Assembly: GCF_004403515.1 (NCBI RefSeq)
Contig: NZ_SOHH01000064.1
Location: 9,989 to 73,988 of the forward strand
Length of the DNA stretch: 64,000 bases
DNA from: Cryobacterium fucosi
Lineage (GTDB): Bacteria; Actinomycetota; Actinomycetes; Actinomycetales; Microbacteriaceae
Direction: 5' to 3'
Part shown: in pieces, positions 1-7,956 of the stretch
How the letters are laid out: every line of letters starts with the position of its first letter
How positions within the stretch are numbered: the first letter of the stretch is position 1
Position numbers and translations under genes: made by a program
Notes under the pieces: model-generated
Seen by the model: only the letters and a program-made list of their open reading frames with translations
Databases searched by the model: none
What the model was told of the DNA's origin: nothing

Positions 1-137
1 GTGACGCGAGCTGGTCTCGACAGGCTCGACCACCGTCCGGTGATTGAGCGCGTCGAAATCACGTGACGCGAGCTGGTCTCGACAGGCTCGACCTCCGACG
101 GTGATTGAGCTCGTCCCGGTGATTGAGCCTGTCGAAA
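1..137. repeat. Intergenic palindromic repeats (GGTCTCGACAGGCTCGACC family)
   Basis: A 31-base segment at 1-31 recurs exactly at 63-93. Its core GGTCTCGACAGGCTCGACC alternates with the inverted version, of the type GGTGATTGAGCCTGTCGAAA, near 39-60, 100-115 and 118-139. Inverted and direct copies can pair into hairpins. The same family occurs at 5182-5295, 7714-7941 and 56179-56225. The block lies 3' of the minus-strand gene that ends at 138, so a terminator or mRNA-stabilising role is possible. That role is inference. Confidence 0.75.
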
Positions 138-809
138 TCAGGCGCGGCGCCCGCCCGGCGTGAAACCCTCGCGACCGAACAGGAACAGCACGATGTCTTC
201 GGCGGCGCCCTCGAACGCCGGTCCCCGGCCGACGCGCCAGAGCGCATCCGTCGCGACCAGGGTGCGCCGGCGCAGAACGGCCTTCACCGGAGTGGGCGCG
301 ATCAGCGCGCGGCGGAGCGCCACCGCTCCGGACACGGTCGGCGCCACCGGCAACGTCAGGTCCAGCGCGCGGGCGATGTCGAAGCCGTGCACGACGGCCT
401 CGGTCAGTTCGGTGACGCCGTGCCGGCCGACACCAGCCAGCCGGCCGGCGGCGATCCGGCGCAGCGCGGCGACGAGCTCGGCCGGCTCCGCCTCGGCCGC
501 GGCCCGGCTGAGCACGTCGATCCCTCGGTTCGGGTTCAGGAACCGACCGTCCAGCATCGCGCGGCCGACGCCGCGGACCAACTTCGTATTGATGGTGCCG
601 AGCCGCCAGACCAGGTGGCCCGCGACATCCCGCACCCGCCACTCGCCGCAGAGGCTCGGAGCCTCCCACTGTTCGGGGCTGAGCCCGGCGAGGAGGTCGG
701 CGATGGCCGTGAGGGTCTCCGCGAGCGGCGCGCTCCAGTCGGAACTTGCCCCCGACTCGTCGACGGCCGGGCGTTGGCTGAACGGCAGGTACTTCGTGAA
801 TTCCGGCAT
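138..809 (-). CDS. Maleylpyruvate isomerase / mycothiol-dependent (DinB-like) family protein
   Basis: This 223-residue protein has the four-helix DinB-like fold of the mycothiol-dependent maleylpyruvate isomerase N-terminal family. The putative metal triad is visible: His65 in DVAGHLVW, and Glu137 and His141 in TEAVVHGFD. Family members bind a divalent metal and often use mycothiol, the actinobacterial thiol, to isomerise or detoxify small molecules. The substrate here cannot be predicted. The ATG at 809 is supported by a -10-like TAGGCT (817-822 on the minus strand) 7 nt upstream, which suggests a leaderless transcript. A repeat block lies just beyond its 3' end. Confidence 0.75.
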   Translation of the reverse strand: MPEFTKYLPFSQRPAVDESGASSDWSAPLAETLTAIADLLAGLSPEQWEAPSLCGEWRVRDVAGHLVWRLGTINTKLVRGVGRAMLDGRFLNPNRGIDVLSRAAAEAEPAELVAALRRIAAGRLAGVGRHGVTELTEAVVHGFDIARALDLTLPVAPTVSGAVALRRALIAPTPVKAVLRRRTLVATDALWRVGRGPAFEGAAEDIVLFLFGREGFTPGGRRA

Positions 810-816
810 GGTGTCC

Positions 817-826
817 AGCCTAGACT
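817..826. promoter_or_regulatory. Overlapping divergent -10 elements
   Basis: The ten bases AGCCTAGACT contain TAGGCT on the minus strand (817-822), serving the gene that starts at 809. They also contain TAGACT on the plus strand (821-826), positioned 6 nt before the GTG at 833. The two hexamers share the central TA. The geometry fits two leaderless divergent promoters that could not be open at once. Assignment rests on spacing and consensus only. Confidence 0.5.
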
Positions 827-832
827 TGCCCG

Positions 833-919
833 GTGATCGACACCCCGAACCGGCACCGGGCCGGGCGCACCCTCGCCCTGGTCGGGATCGTGCTGGTGGC
901 GGCCAACCTCGGGGTCTGA
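833..919 (+). pseudogene. N-terminal remnant of an MFS (CynX/NimT-like) transporter
   Basis: A GTG at 833 opens 28 codons that end at a TGA. The peptide begins with a polar, basic stretch and then LALVGIVLVAANL. That resembles the first transmembrane helix of cyanate/NimT-type major-facilitator transporters, where an LR-x-A-V continuation would be expected. Reading stops abruptly after one helix, so this looks like the stub of a gene whose remainder (~370 codons) was deleted. It keeps an apparent promoter at 821-826. The family call rests on one short segment and is tentative. Confidence 0.4.
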
Positions 920-944
920 GGTGGATCGGTGCGGAAACTCACGT

Positions 945-1233
945 ATGGATATTCGGGTGCTGGCCGATCACGGTCCACTCGGCCGCGACCCTACTCGAAC
1001 GGATGCCAGCGCTCAACGACCGTCGCCGAGTGATCCTCTCCCAGACTGACGCCGGTCGAGAGAAGGAAGCCCATATTCAGCACGTTGAAACGACACTTCA
1101 CGGCTTCATCGAGCAGTCACTGGCCGCTGCTGACATTGAGGGCGTCAAGACCGCACTGCGGAAGTTTATCTCTGGCCGCCCTGCCGGAATTGCAGTGGAC
1201 CGGCGTTCGGACGTCCCGCACGAGATTCCATAG
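945..1233 (+). pseudogene. Degraded MarR-family regulator
   Basis: Two frames carry MarR-like pieces. Around 945-985 the frame reading MDIRVLADHGPLG resembles the helix before the winged HTH. From about 990 to the TAG at 1231-1233 another frame reads LLERMPALNDRRRVILSQ, then TDAGREK, matching the wing (D-x-R/DRRRV) and start of the dimerisation helix. The recognition helices between them are missing and the frames disagree, so the gene is broken by a deletion and frameshift. The adjoining MFS stub would be a natural former partner. No intact start is visible. Confidence 0.4.
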
Positions 1234-1420
1234 AGGGGCTGTGCGCGCGGCCGCAGCGAGGCCGTGGGCGGTCGTCGCCGTCACGACGACCAGGGACTCT
1301 GCATCAGTTGCATGGATGTCTGGATACTCGCAGTGCCACGTGGCGCTGCCCACAGCTCTCCGTCCCCTACGCTGACAACGGCGCTGTGGACTGCGTCCAC
1401 GCCGAGAGGAACGAATTCGC
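1234..1420. other. Intergenic region upstream of the DUF1349 gene
   Basis: No convincing gene is seen here. A -10-like TACGCT lies near 1369-1374 and a GAGAGGAA ribosome-binding site lies just before the ATG at 1421. The stretch may be residual sequence from the rearrangement that broke the MFS and MarR genes. Confidence 0.4.
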
Positions 1421-2020
1421 ATGAACGTTGTTGTGCCGGGGGTACCGCCGCTCGAATGGGTCAACGGACGGGGCTCGGCTGAGACGCCCACCAGCGGCGT
1501 CCTCATCCTCACCTCTGCCGCTGGCGCCGACTGGACCAATGACGCGTTCGGAGGTCCTCAACAACACGCAGCGACCGCGCTCGGCTTCGCTCCGGCAAAA
1601 GACTTTTCGCTGTCGGTCCGCGCCCAGGTGCGGAATGACAGAACAACGTTCGACGCCGCGGTCCTGGCGATCTGGGGCGACCCTGACCATTGGGCCAAGC
1701 TGTGCTTCGAGTATTCGCCTCAGGGACAGGCCATGGTCGTGTCTGTGGTGACGAACGAGTACTCGGACGACTGCAACTCAACACTGGTCTCCGAGGAAGC
1801 GGTCTACCTCCGCGTTCTTCGCTCCGGGGCGGGCTGGGCGTTCCACTATTCCTTTGACGGCCACAGCTGGGTCTTCGTTCGTGTCTTCCGTCTCGCCTTT
1901 GACGGTCCCCTGCGCGTTGGATTCCTGGCACAGGCCCCGATGGGCGACAGGTGTGTGGCCGAGTTCGACAACATCACATACAGCACCAACGTGCCGGCAG
2001 ACTTCCGAGATGGCAGTTGA
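1421..2020 (+). CDS. DUF1349 domain protein (concanavalin A-like fold)
   Basis: This 199-residue protein has the DUF1349 pattern: an N-terminal segment with the TSAAGADWTND motif, a central strand region (AAVLAIWGDPDHWAKLCFEY) and a C-terminal stretch (GWAFHYSFDGHSWVFVRVF, then VGFLAQAP). The family adopts a jelly-roll fold related to laminin-G/ConA lectins and is usually annotated as regulation-of-enolase-like. Its biochemical role is unknown. No signal peptide is visible. A GAGAGGAA Shine-Dalgarno precedes the ATG. The gene sits beside two broken genes and shows less extreme G/C third-position bias than its neighbours, which suggests acquisition. Confidence 0.75.
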   Translation: MNVVVPGVPPLEWVNGRGSAETPTSGVLILTSAAGADWTNDAFGGPQQHAATALGFAPAKDFSLSVRAQVRNDRTTFDAAVLAIWGDPDHWAKLCFEYSPQGQAMVVSVVTNEYSDDCNSTLVSEEAVYLRVLRSGAGWAFHYSFDGHSWVFVRVFRLAFDGPLRVGFLAQAPMGDRCVAEFDNITYSTNVPADFRDGS

Positions 2021-2126
2021 TTCCGCACGGACGAATGGCGGTTGATGAGTGGGAGCAGCAGGGTTCGTGCAGGTATCGGCTACGCCCTCGGCGCCCTCGG
2101 TCCGCTGGTGGTCGGCGTGCCGGCGG

Positions 2127-3059
2127 TCAGGCGACGAGAGCGGCCCGGTGAATGAGGGCGGCGGCGCCGATCAGCGGGCCGTCCCCGGATAGGGCGGACG
2201 GCACCACCCGCACGCGCCTCGCGAACTCGAAGACCGTCCGTTCGTCGACGGCCTCCCGCACGAAGTCGAACAGGTCGGGGGTCACGTGCGAGAAGCCGCC
2301 GCCGATGGCGACGACGTCGAGGTCGACCAGGTTGGTGGCCGAGGCGATGGCCTGGCCGATCGCGCGGCCGGCGCGGCGCACGGCGGCCACGGCGACGGGA
2401 TCGCCGGCGGCGTAGGAGGCCGAGAGCTCCTCGCCGGTCGAGCCGCTCCAACCCTGGGTCCTGGCCCAGGCGACGGTGCGGGGGCCGGATGCGACGGCCT
2501 CCAGGCAGCCGATCCCGCCGCAGGCGCACCGGTCGTCGAACCCGCCGACCTCGATGTGTCCGATGTGACCGGCGTTGCCGCTGGGCCCGGACACCGTGGT
2601 GCCGCCGAGGATGAGCCCGCCGCCGACGCCGGTGGATACGACCATGCCCATCAGGCTGTCCGCGCCCTGCCCTGCCCCGAGCCAGTGCTCGGCCAGCGTG
2701 ATGCACAGGCCGTCCAGGCGCACCCGCACCGGTCCAGCCGGAACCAGCCGTTCGACCAGGTCCCGGAGCGGGTACCCACGCCAGGCCGGCAGATTCAGCG
2801 GCGAGACGGCCCCGTCGGCCACGGCGATCGGTCCGGCGCTGCCGATGCCGACGCCGACGAAGTCTGACCCGGCCGACAGTCCTCCGAGGGCGCGGCCGAC
2901 GACCGACACGACTGCGGCGGCGAGTTGCTCGCTCGTGGCCGTTGGGCCGGTGGGGGAACGGTGCCGGCTTGAGGAGAAGACGGCGCCGTGGTCGTCGACC
3001 AGGGCGGCCTCGACCTTGGTGCCGCCGAGGTCGACGGCGAGCGCATACGTGGGGGACAT
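2127..3059 (-). CDS. ROK-family sugar kinase
   Basis: This 310-residue protein begins with the phosphate-binding motif DLGGTK (residues 10-15). The ROK signature GHIGHIEVGG is followed by a zinc-binding CACGGIGCLE, placing it among ROK kinases rather than NagC/XylR repressors, because there is no N-terminal HTH. ROK enzymes phosphorylate hexoses or related sugars with ATP in the cytoplasm. The gene is divergent from the SorC-type regulator and deoC operon, so a sugar linked to that pathway is possible, though glucokinase activity is equally plausible. The ATG lies 6 nt after a TAGGCT box (3066-3071, minus strand), suggesting a leaderless mRNA. Confidence 0.85.
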   Translation of the reverse strand: MSPTYALAVDLGGTKVEAALVDDHGAVFSSSRHRSPTGPTATSEQLAAAVVSVVGRALGGLSAGSDFVGVGIGSAGPIAVADGAVSPLNLPAWRGYPLRDLVERLVPAGPVRVRLDGLCITLAEHWLGAGQGADSLMGMVVSTGVGGGLILGGTTVSGPSGNAGHIGHIEVGGFDDRCACGGIGCLEAVASGPRTVAWARTQGWSGSTGEELSASYAAGDPVAVAAVRRAGRAIGQAIASATNLVDLDVVAIGGGFSHVTPDLFDFVREAVDERTVFEFARRVRVVPSALSGDGPLIGAAALIHRAALVA

Positions 3060-3167
3060 GCTCTGAGCCTAGATCGTGGCATCCGTTCGCCCGGTTGCTC
3101 AGATGAGCAAGATTTCAAACAGATGTTGATCGGGGCGGGCAGGCAACCTAGGCTGGAGTCAAATCGG

Positions 3168-4133
3168 ATGGAGCGCACCAGAGTGATCGACACTGACGAA
3201 CTGCTGTCAATTCGTGCCGCCGAGCTGTACTACGAGGAGAACAAGACGCAGGACGAGATCGGCACCCTCCTCCGCCTCACCCGGTGGAAGGTCGGCCGGC
3301 TGCTCGCCCAGGCTAAGGCAAGCGGCTTCATCCGGATCGAGATCGTGCACCCCCGGGCCCGCCGGCTCTCGGTCGAGCGCCGGCTCCGCGAGGCCACCGG
3401 CCTGACGGATGCGATCGTGGTCTCCTCCGCCGGCGTCGCCGGCGACGAGGAACTGCAGTCCCGCACCGCTCAGGCCGCGGCCGACTACCTCACCGGCCTC
3501 CGCCCGGTTCCCCGCACGCTCGGAATCAGCTGGGGTCGGACCCTGCACGAGGTCGCCCTGCACCTCAAGCAGGGCTGGGCACACGGGGTCAACGTCGTGC
3601 AGATCAACGGCGGCGTCAGCCTGAACCGGCGTGCCGGGACCGCGGCGGCGACCGCGGTGAACATCGCGCACAAGGCCGCGGGTGCGGCGACGCTGCTGCC
3701 CAGCCCGGCCATCCTCGAACGCCTCGAGACCAAACAGGCGATCGAGTCCGACCGTGCCGTCGCCGCGGTGCTGAACCTGGCGACCGCGGCCTCGGCGTAC
3801 CTCTTCAGCGCCGGACAGGCCGACGAGTTCTCGGCGCTGGTCGACAGCGGCTACCTCACCGCCGAGCAGGTCGCCGAGCTTGTGCGCAAGGGCGCGGTCG
3901 GCGACATCGTCGGCCGGTACATCGACAGCAACGGCAACATCGTCGACCCGGAGCTCGACGGGCGCACCGTGGGCATCCAGCTCGAGCAGTTGCGCCAGGC
4001 GAAAACGGCGATCGCCGTGATTGCTGGAACTTCGAAGCACGCCATCGCCCGCGCCATTGTCGGTAGCGGGCTCTGCACCGTGCTGGTGACCGATGAAGAC
4101 ACCGCCCTCGCCATCCTCGGCGATGAAGCTTGA
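3168..4133 (+). CDS. deoR: SorC/DeoR-type sugar-binding transcriptional regulator
   Basis: This 321-residue protein has an N-terminal sigma-factor-like HTH (AAELYYEENKTQDEI, then LTRWKVGRLLAQA, about residues 12-50). It is followed by the ~250-residue SorC sugar-phosphate-binding domain (GISWGRTLHEVA; ending VLVTDEDTALAIL). SorC-family DeoR of Bacillus subtilis controls deoxynucleoside genes in response to deoxyribose-5-phosphate. Here the gene is followed 25 bp later by deoC, so the same role is inferred. The ATG at 3168 was chosen because translation from it begins just before the HTH. A TAGGCT -10 lies at 3149-3154. It is divergent from the ROK gene. Confidence 0.85.
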   Translation: MERTRVIDTDELLSIRAAELYYEENKTQDEIGTLLRLTRWKVGRLLAQAKASGFIRIEIVHPRARRLSVERRLREATGLTDAIVVSSAGVAGDEELQSRTAQAAADYLTGLRPVPRTLGISWGRTLHEVALHLKQGWAHGVNVVQINGGVSLNRRAGTAAATAVNIAHKAAGAATLLPSPAILERLETKQAIESDRAVAAVLNLATAASAYLFSAGQADEFSALVDSGYLTAEQVAELVRKGAVGDIVGRYIDSNGNIVDPELDGRTVGIQLEQLRQAKTAIAVIAGTSKHAIARAIVGSGLCTVLVTDEDTALAILGDEA

Positions 4134-4158
4134 CCAACCCAAACCGCAAGGACAACTC

Positions 4159-5178
4159 ATGACTAGCAGTCAATTGGCCATGGCCCGGCTGAACACCGGC
4201 GAACGTGCACTGGCGCTCCTCGGCGGCGAGGCCACCGACGCGAACCTGCGCCGGTACCTGCACGGTATCCCGGGGATCGACGCCGTCGGCCTCGAACAGC
4301 GCGCCGCCGACCTCGGTTCGCGCTCGGTGAAGACCAGCTCGAAGAAGTGGGCGCTCGACAAGATCATCAGCCTGATCGACCTGACCACCCTCGAGGGCGC
4401 GGACACCCCCGGCAAGGTGCGCTCCCTGGTCGGCAAGGCCCTCACCCCCGACCCGGGCGACCCTGCCTGCCCCCGGGTTGCCGCCGTTTGCGTCTACGGC
4501 GACCTGGTTCCCATCGCCGTTGAGGCGCTCGGCTCCGCCCACGCCGCCGGCACCGACACCGGCGTCAACGTGGCGGCCGTCGCCACCGCCTTCCCGAGCG
4601 GCCGGGCATCCCTCGCCGTCAAACTGGCGGATGTCGGCGACGCCGTCGCGGGGGGCGCCGACGAGATCGACATGGTCATCGACAGGGGCGCGTTCCTCTC
4701 GGGCCGGTTCGGCCAGGTCTACGACGAGATCGTCGCCGTGAAGGAGGCCTGCAAGCGGGCCGACGGAAGCTTTGCCCACCTCAAGGTGATCCTCGAAACC
4801 GGGGAACTGAACACCTACGACAACGTGCGCCGCGCGTCCTGGCTGGCCATCCTGGCCGGCGGCGACTTCATCAAGACCTCCACCGGCAAGATGGTGCCCG
4901 CGGCGACGCTGCCCGTCACCCTGTCGATGCTCGAGGTCGTGCGGGACTGGAAGCGCCTCACCGGCGCAAGGGTCGGCGTCAAGCCGGCCGGCGGCATCCG
5001 CACCTCCAAGGACGCCATCAAATACGTCGTGACCGTCGCCGAGACCGTTGGCGAGGAATGGCTGACCCCGAGCCTGTTCCGGTTCGGCGCATCGAGCCTG
5101 CTCAACGACGTGCTGATGCAGCGCCAGAAGATGACAACCGGGCACTACTCCGGCCCCGACTACGTGACGATTGACTGA
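4159..5178 (+). CDS. deoC: Deoxyribose-phosphate aldolase
   Basis: This 339-residue DeoC cleaves 2-deoxyribose-5-phosphate to acetaldehyde and glyceraldehyde-3-phosphate. The Schiff-base lysine is Lys239 in DFIKTSTGK and the proton-relay lysine is Lys275 in GVKPAGGIR; the conserved DEIDMVID sits at 169-176. It belongs to the longer DERA group (about 320-340 residues), not the ~220-250-residue short bacterial form. The ATG at 4159 follows an AAGGAC Shine-Dalgarno. The downstream aldehyde dehydrogenases would oxidise the acetaldehyde formed. The 3' end runs into a tandem repeat array at 5182. Confidence 0.95.
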   Translation: MTSSQLAMARLNTGERALALLGGEATDANLRRYLHGIPGIDAVGLEQRAADLGSRSVKTSSKKWALDKIISLIDLTTLEGADTPGKVRSLVGKALTPDPGDPACPRVAAVCVYGDLVPIAVEALGSAHAAGTDTGVNVAAVATAFPSGRASLAVKLADVGDAVAGGADEIDMVIDRGAFLSGRFGQVYDEIVAVKEACKRADGSFAHLKVILETGELNTYDNVRRASWLAILAGGDFIKTSTGKMVPAATLPVTLSMLEVVRDWKRLTGARVGVKPAGGIRTSKDAIKYVVTVAETVGEEWLTPSLFRFGASSLLNDVLMQRQKMTTGHYSGPDYVTID

Positions 5179-5181
5179 TCT

Positions 5182-5295
5182 CGACAGGCTCGATCACCGT
5201 CGACAGGCTCGATCACCGTCGACAAGCTCGATCACCGACGACAGGCTCGATCACCGACGACAAGCTCGATCACCGACGACAAGCTCGATCACCGA
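5182..5295 (+). repeat. Six tandem copies of a 19-bp repeat inside the deo operon
   Basis: Exactly six uninterrupted 19-bp units of consensus CGACARGCTCGATCACCGW fill the gap between deoC and the aldehyde dehydrogenase gene. Variation is confined to A/G at position 6 and A/T at position 19. The last unit ends at 5295 and is followed at once by AGGAATATG, so it contributes the first bases of the GAAGGA ribosome-binding site. The unit is the same sequence as one arm of the palindromic repeats elsewhere in the window. There are no spacers, so it is not a CRISPR. Copy number may vary by slippage (inference). Confidence 0.95.
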
Positions 5296-5301
5296 AGGAA
5301 T

Positions 5302-6840
5302 ATGATGACTTTTCTTGACTACGCTCCGGCACCGGAGTCCCAGGCCGTGCTGCACCTCCGCCCGGACTACGGCCTGTTCATCAACGGCGATTTCGTCCCC
5401 GGCCGGGGCGTTCCGTTCCAGACCATCAACCCGGCCACCGAGAAGCCGATCGCGATGATCGCGCACGCCAACACGGCGGATGTCGACACCGCCGTCGCCG
5501 CGGCCCGACGCGCCTACGACCGCACCTGGTCGAAGCTCTCCGGCAGCGACCGCGGGAAGTACCTCTTCCGGATCGCCCGCCTCGTGCAGGAGCGCGCCCG
5601 CGAACTCGCCGTTGCCGAGACCCTCGACAACGGCAAGCCGATCAAGGAGAGCCGCGACGTCGACGTGCCCCTGGTCGCCGCGTGGTTCTTCTACTACGCC
5701 GGGTGGGCGGACAAGCTCGACCACGCCGGCGTCGGACCGACCCCGTCCTCTCGCGGCGTCGCCGCCCAGGTGATCCCGTGGAACTTCCCCCTGCTGATGC
5801 TGGCGTGGAAGATCGCCCCGGCCCTCGCCGCCGGCAACACGGTCGTACTCAAGCCCGCCGAGACCACCTCCCTCACCGCGCTGTTGTTCGCGGAGATCCT
5901 GCAGCAGGCCGACCTGCCCGCCGGAGTCGTCAACATCGTCACCGGCGGCCGGGAAACCGGCCAGGCCCTCGTCGGCCACCCCGACGTCAACCTGGTCGCC
6001 TTCACCGGTTCGACCGGGGCCGGCCGGGCCATCGCCCGCTCGGTGGCCGGCACCGACAAGAAGGTCATCCTGGAGCTCGGCGGCAAGGCCGCGAACATCG
6101 TCTTCGACGACGCGCCGATCGACCAGGCCGTCGAGGGAATCGTCAACGGAATCTTCTTCAACCAGGGTCACGTCTGCTGCGCGGGAAGCCGCCTCCTGGT
6201 GCAGGAGAGCATCCACGACGAGGTAATCGACCGGCTCAAGCAGCGACTTTCGACGCTGCGCCTCGGCGACCCGCTCGACAAGAACACCGACATCGGCGCC
6301 ATCAACAGCGCCGACCAGCTGCGGCGGATCCGTGAGCTCACCGCCATCGGCGAGCAGGAGGGCGGCGAACGCTGGAGCCCGGCGTGCGTGCTGCCGGACA
6401 GCGGCTTCTGGTTCGCGCCGACCATCTTCACCAATGTGTCGACCAGCCACCGCATCGCCAGGGAAGAGGTCTTCGGGCCGGTGCTGTCGGTGCTCACCTT
6501 CCGCACCCCGGCCGAGGCCATCGCGAAGGCGAACAACACGCCGTATGGCCTGTCCGCCGGGATCTGGACCGAGAAGGGCAGCCGCATCCTCGCCGTCGCC
6601 GACAAGCTTCGCGCCGGAGTGATCTGGGCGAACACCTTCAACCGGTTCGACCCGGCCAGCCCGTTCGGCGGCTACAAGGAATCCGGCTACGGGCGCGAGG
6701 GCGGCCGCCACGGCCTCGCCTCATATCTCAAGCCCGCCGCGGGGCGGTCAGCCGCCCGCACGGTCGCGACGGCTCCCGCCGAATCCTCGCCGGAGCTCGA
6801 CGCGAAGGCCCCCGTTTCACGAAAGAAGGCCGCAAAGTGA
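5302..6840 (+). CDS. Aldehyde dehydrogenase (NAD(P)+-dependent)
   Basis: This 512-residue full-length ALDH has the PWNFPLLM motif (159-166) containing the catalytic Asn, the general base Glu258 in LELGGK, and the nucleophile Cys292 in NQGHVCCAGSR. The C-terminal end (about 480-512) is an Ala/Lys-rich tail. Placed directly after deoC, it most likely oxidises the acetaldehyde from deoxyribose-phosphate cleavage to acetate. Tandem ATG codons occur at 5302 and 5305; the GAAGGA Shine-Dalgarno at 5294-5299 leaves spacing that suits the second ATG well. It overlaps the next gene by GTGA, indicating translational coupling. Confidence 0.93.
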   Translation: MMTFLDYAPAPESQAVLHLRPDYGLFINGDFVPGRGVPFQTINPATEKPIAMIAHANTADVDTAVAAARRAYDRTWSKLSGSDRGKYLFRIARLVQERARELAVAETLDNGKPIKESRDVDVPLVAAWFFYYAGWADKLDHAGVGPTPSSRGVAAQVIPWNFPLLMLAWKIAPALAAGNTVVLKPAETTSLTALLFAEILQQADLPAGVVNIVTGGRETGQALVGHPDVNLVAFTGSTGAGRAIARSVAGTDKKVILELGGKAANIVFDDAPIDQAVEGIVNGIFFNQGHVCCAGSRLLVQESIHDEVIDRLKQRLSTLRLGDPLDKNTDIGAINSADQLRRIRELTAIGEQEGGERWSPACVLPDSGFWFAPTIFTNVSTSHRIAREEVFGPVLSVLTFRTPAEAIAKANNTPYGLSAGIWTEKGSRILAVADKLRAGVIWANTFNRFDPASPFGGYKESGYGREGGRHGLASYLKPAAGRSAARTVATAPAESSPELDAKAPVSRKKAAK

Positions 6841-7700
6841 CCCGCCTCGCCGTTCCCAAGACCTACAAGCTCTACATCGGCGGCAAGTTCCCGCGCAGCG
6901 AGTCGGGCCGGGTCTACGAGATCCGTTCGCACGGCGGGGGCTTCCTTGCCAACGCCGCGCAGGCCAGCCGGAAGGACGCCCGCGACGCGGTCGTCGCGGC
7001 ACGGTCGGCCCTCGGCGGCTGGGCCGGCGCCACGGCGTACAACCGTGGCCAGGTGCTCTACCGGATCGCCGAACTCCTCGAGGGCCGCCGCGTGCAGTTC
7101 ATCGACGAGATCGTGCAGACCGAGGGCGTGACGCCGAACGCGGCATCCGCCCAGGTCGACGAGGCGATCGACCGCTGGGTCTGGTACGCCGGCTGGGCCG
7201 ACAAGTACGTGCAGGTCGCCGGGAATGCGAACCCGGTTTCCGGTCCGTATTTCAACATCTCCGTGCCGGAGCCCACCGGCGTCGTCGCGATCATCGCCCC
7301 GCAGTCCGGCGGCTCGCTGCTGGGACTGGTCAGCGCGGTCGCCCCTGCCCTGGTGGCGGGCAACACGGTCGTCGTCGTCGCCAACGAGACGATGCCGCTG
7401 TCCGCGGTCAGCCTGGGCGAGGTCCTCGCCACCAGCGACGTGCCCGGCGGGGTCGTGAACATCCTCACCGGTTCACCCGCCGAGATGGCGCCGTGGCTGG
7501 CCAGCCACGCCGACGTGAATGCCATCGACCTCGTCGGGGCCGGTGACCTCGACTGGGTGAACCTGCAGATCGATGCCGCGGAGACGCTCACCCGGGTGCT
7601 GCAGCCGGAGAACGGCCCGGATGCCGCGAGCCCGTCGCTCGCGCGCATCGTCGCGTTCACGGAAACCAAGACGATCTGGCACACCAAGGGCCTGATCTAG
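6837..7700 (+). CDS. Half-length aldehyde dehydrogenase homologue, catalytic domain missing
   Basis: This 287-residue protein aligns with the N-terminal, cofactor-binding half of ALDH (YIGGKFPRSESG, then the WVWYAGWADK region). The catalytic Asn motif PWNFP is replaced by PQSGGS, and the protein ends before the Glu-GGK and Cys motifs of a full enzyme. It stops at a TAG with an orderly end (ETKTIWHTKGLI) rather than in a frameshift, and its GTG overlaps the stop of the complete ALDH. It therefore looks like a maintained non-catalytic partner, perhaps a structural or regulatory subunit. Activity of its own is unlikely. Confidence 0.8.
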   Translation: MTRLAVPKTYKLYIGGKFPRSESGRVYEIRSHGGGFLANAAQASRKDARDAVVAARSALGGWAGATAYNRGQVLYRIAELLEGRRVQFIDEIVQTEGVTPNAASAQVDEAIDRWVWYAGWADKYVQVAGNANPVSGPYFNISVPEPTGVVAIIAPQSGGSLLGLVSAVAPALVAGNTVVVVANETMPLSAVSLGEVLATSDVPGGVVNILTGSPAEMAPWLASHADVNAIDLVGAGDLDWVNLQIDAAETLTRVLQPENGPDAASPSLARIVAFTETKTIWHTKGLI

Positions 7701-7713
7701 CCGCACCGCTGCG

Positions 7714-7941
7714 GCCGGTGGTCGGACCGGTGGTCGAGCTTGGGACCGGTGGTCGAGCTTGTCGAGACCGGGGATCTCGACAGGCTCGATCACCGACGGG
7801 AGCGGACCGGTGGTCGAGCTTGTCGAGACCGGGGATCTCGACGGGCTCGATCACCGACGGGCTCGATCACCGACAGGCTCGATCACCGACGGGCTCGATC
7901 ACCGACGGCAGCGGACCGGTGGTCGAGCTTGTCGAGACCGG
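7714..7941. repeat. Palindromic repeat cluster between convergent genes
   Basis: About nine copies or part-copies of the GGTGGTCGAGCTTGTCGAGA / CTCGACAGGCTCGATCACC pair fill almost the whole gap between two convergent genes. Forward units occur near 7729, 7745, 7806 and 7915. Inverted units occur near 7773 and 7834, followed by three short tandem 18-bp units to about 7903. Forward and inverted copies can form long hairpins. It may act as a bidirectional terminator (inference). Confidence 0.9.
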
Positions 7942-7956
7942 CCCGCGAGACGGGCG

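Noticed and set aside
5182-5295. CRISPR array
   Set aside because: The 19-bp units are contiguous without spacers and no cas genes are present.
5251-6711. Minus-strand open frame opposite the aldehyde dehydrogenase
   Set aside because: Shadow of a well-supported ALDH gene with all catalytic residues.
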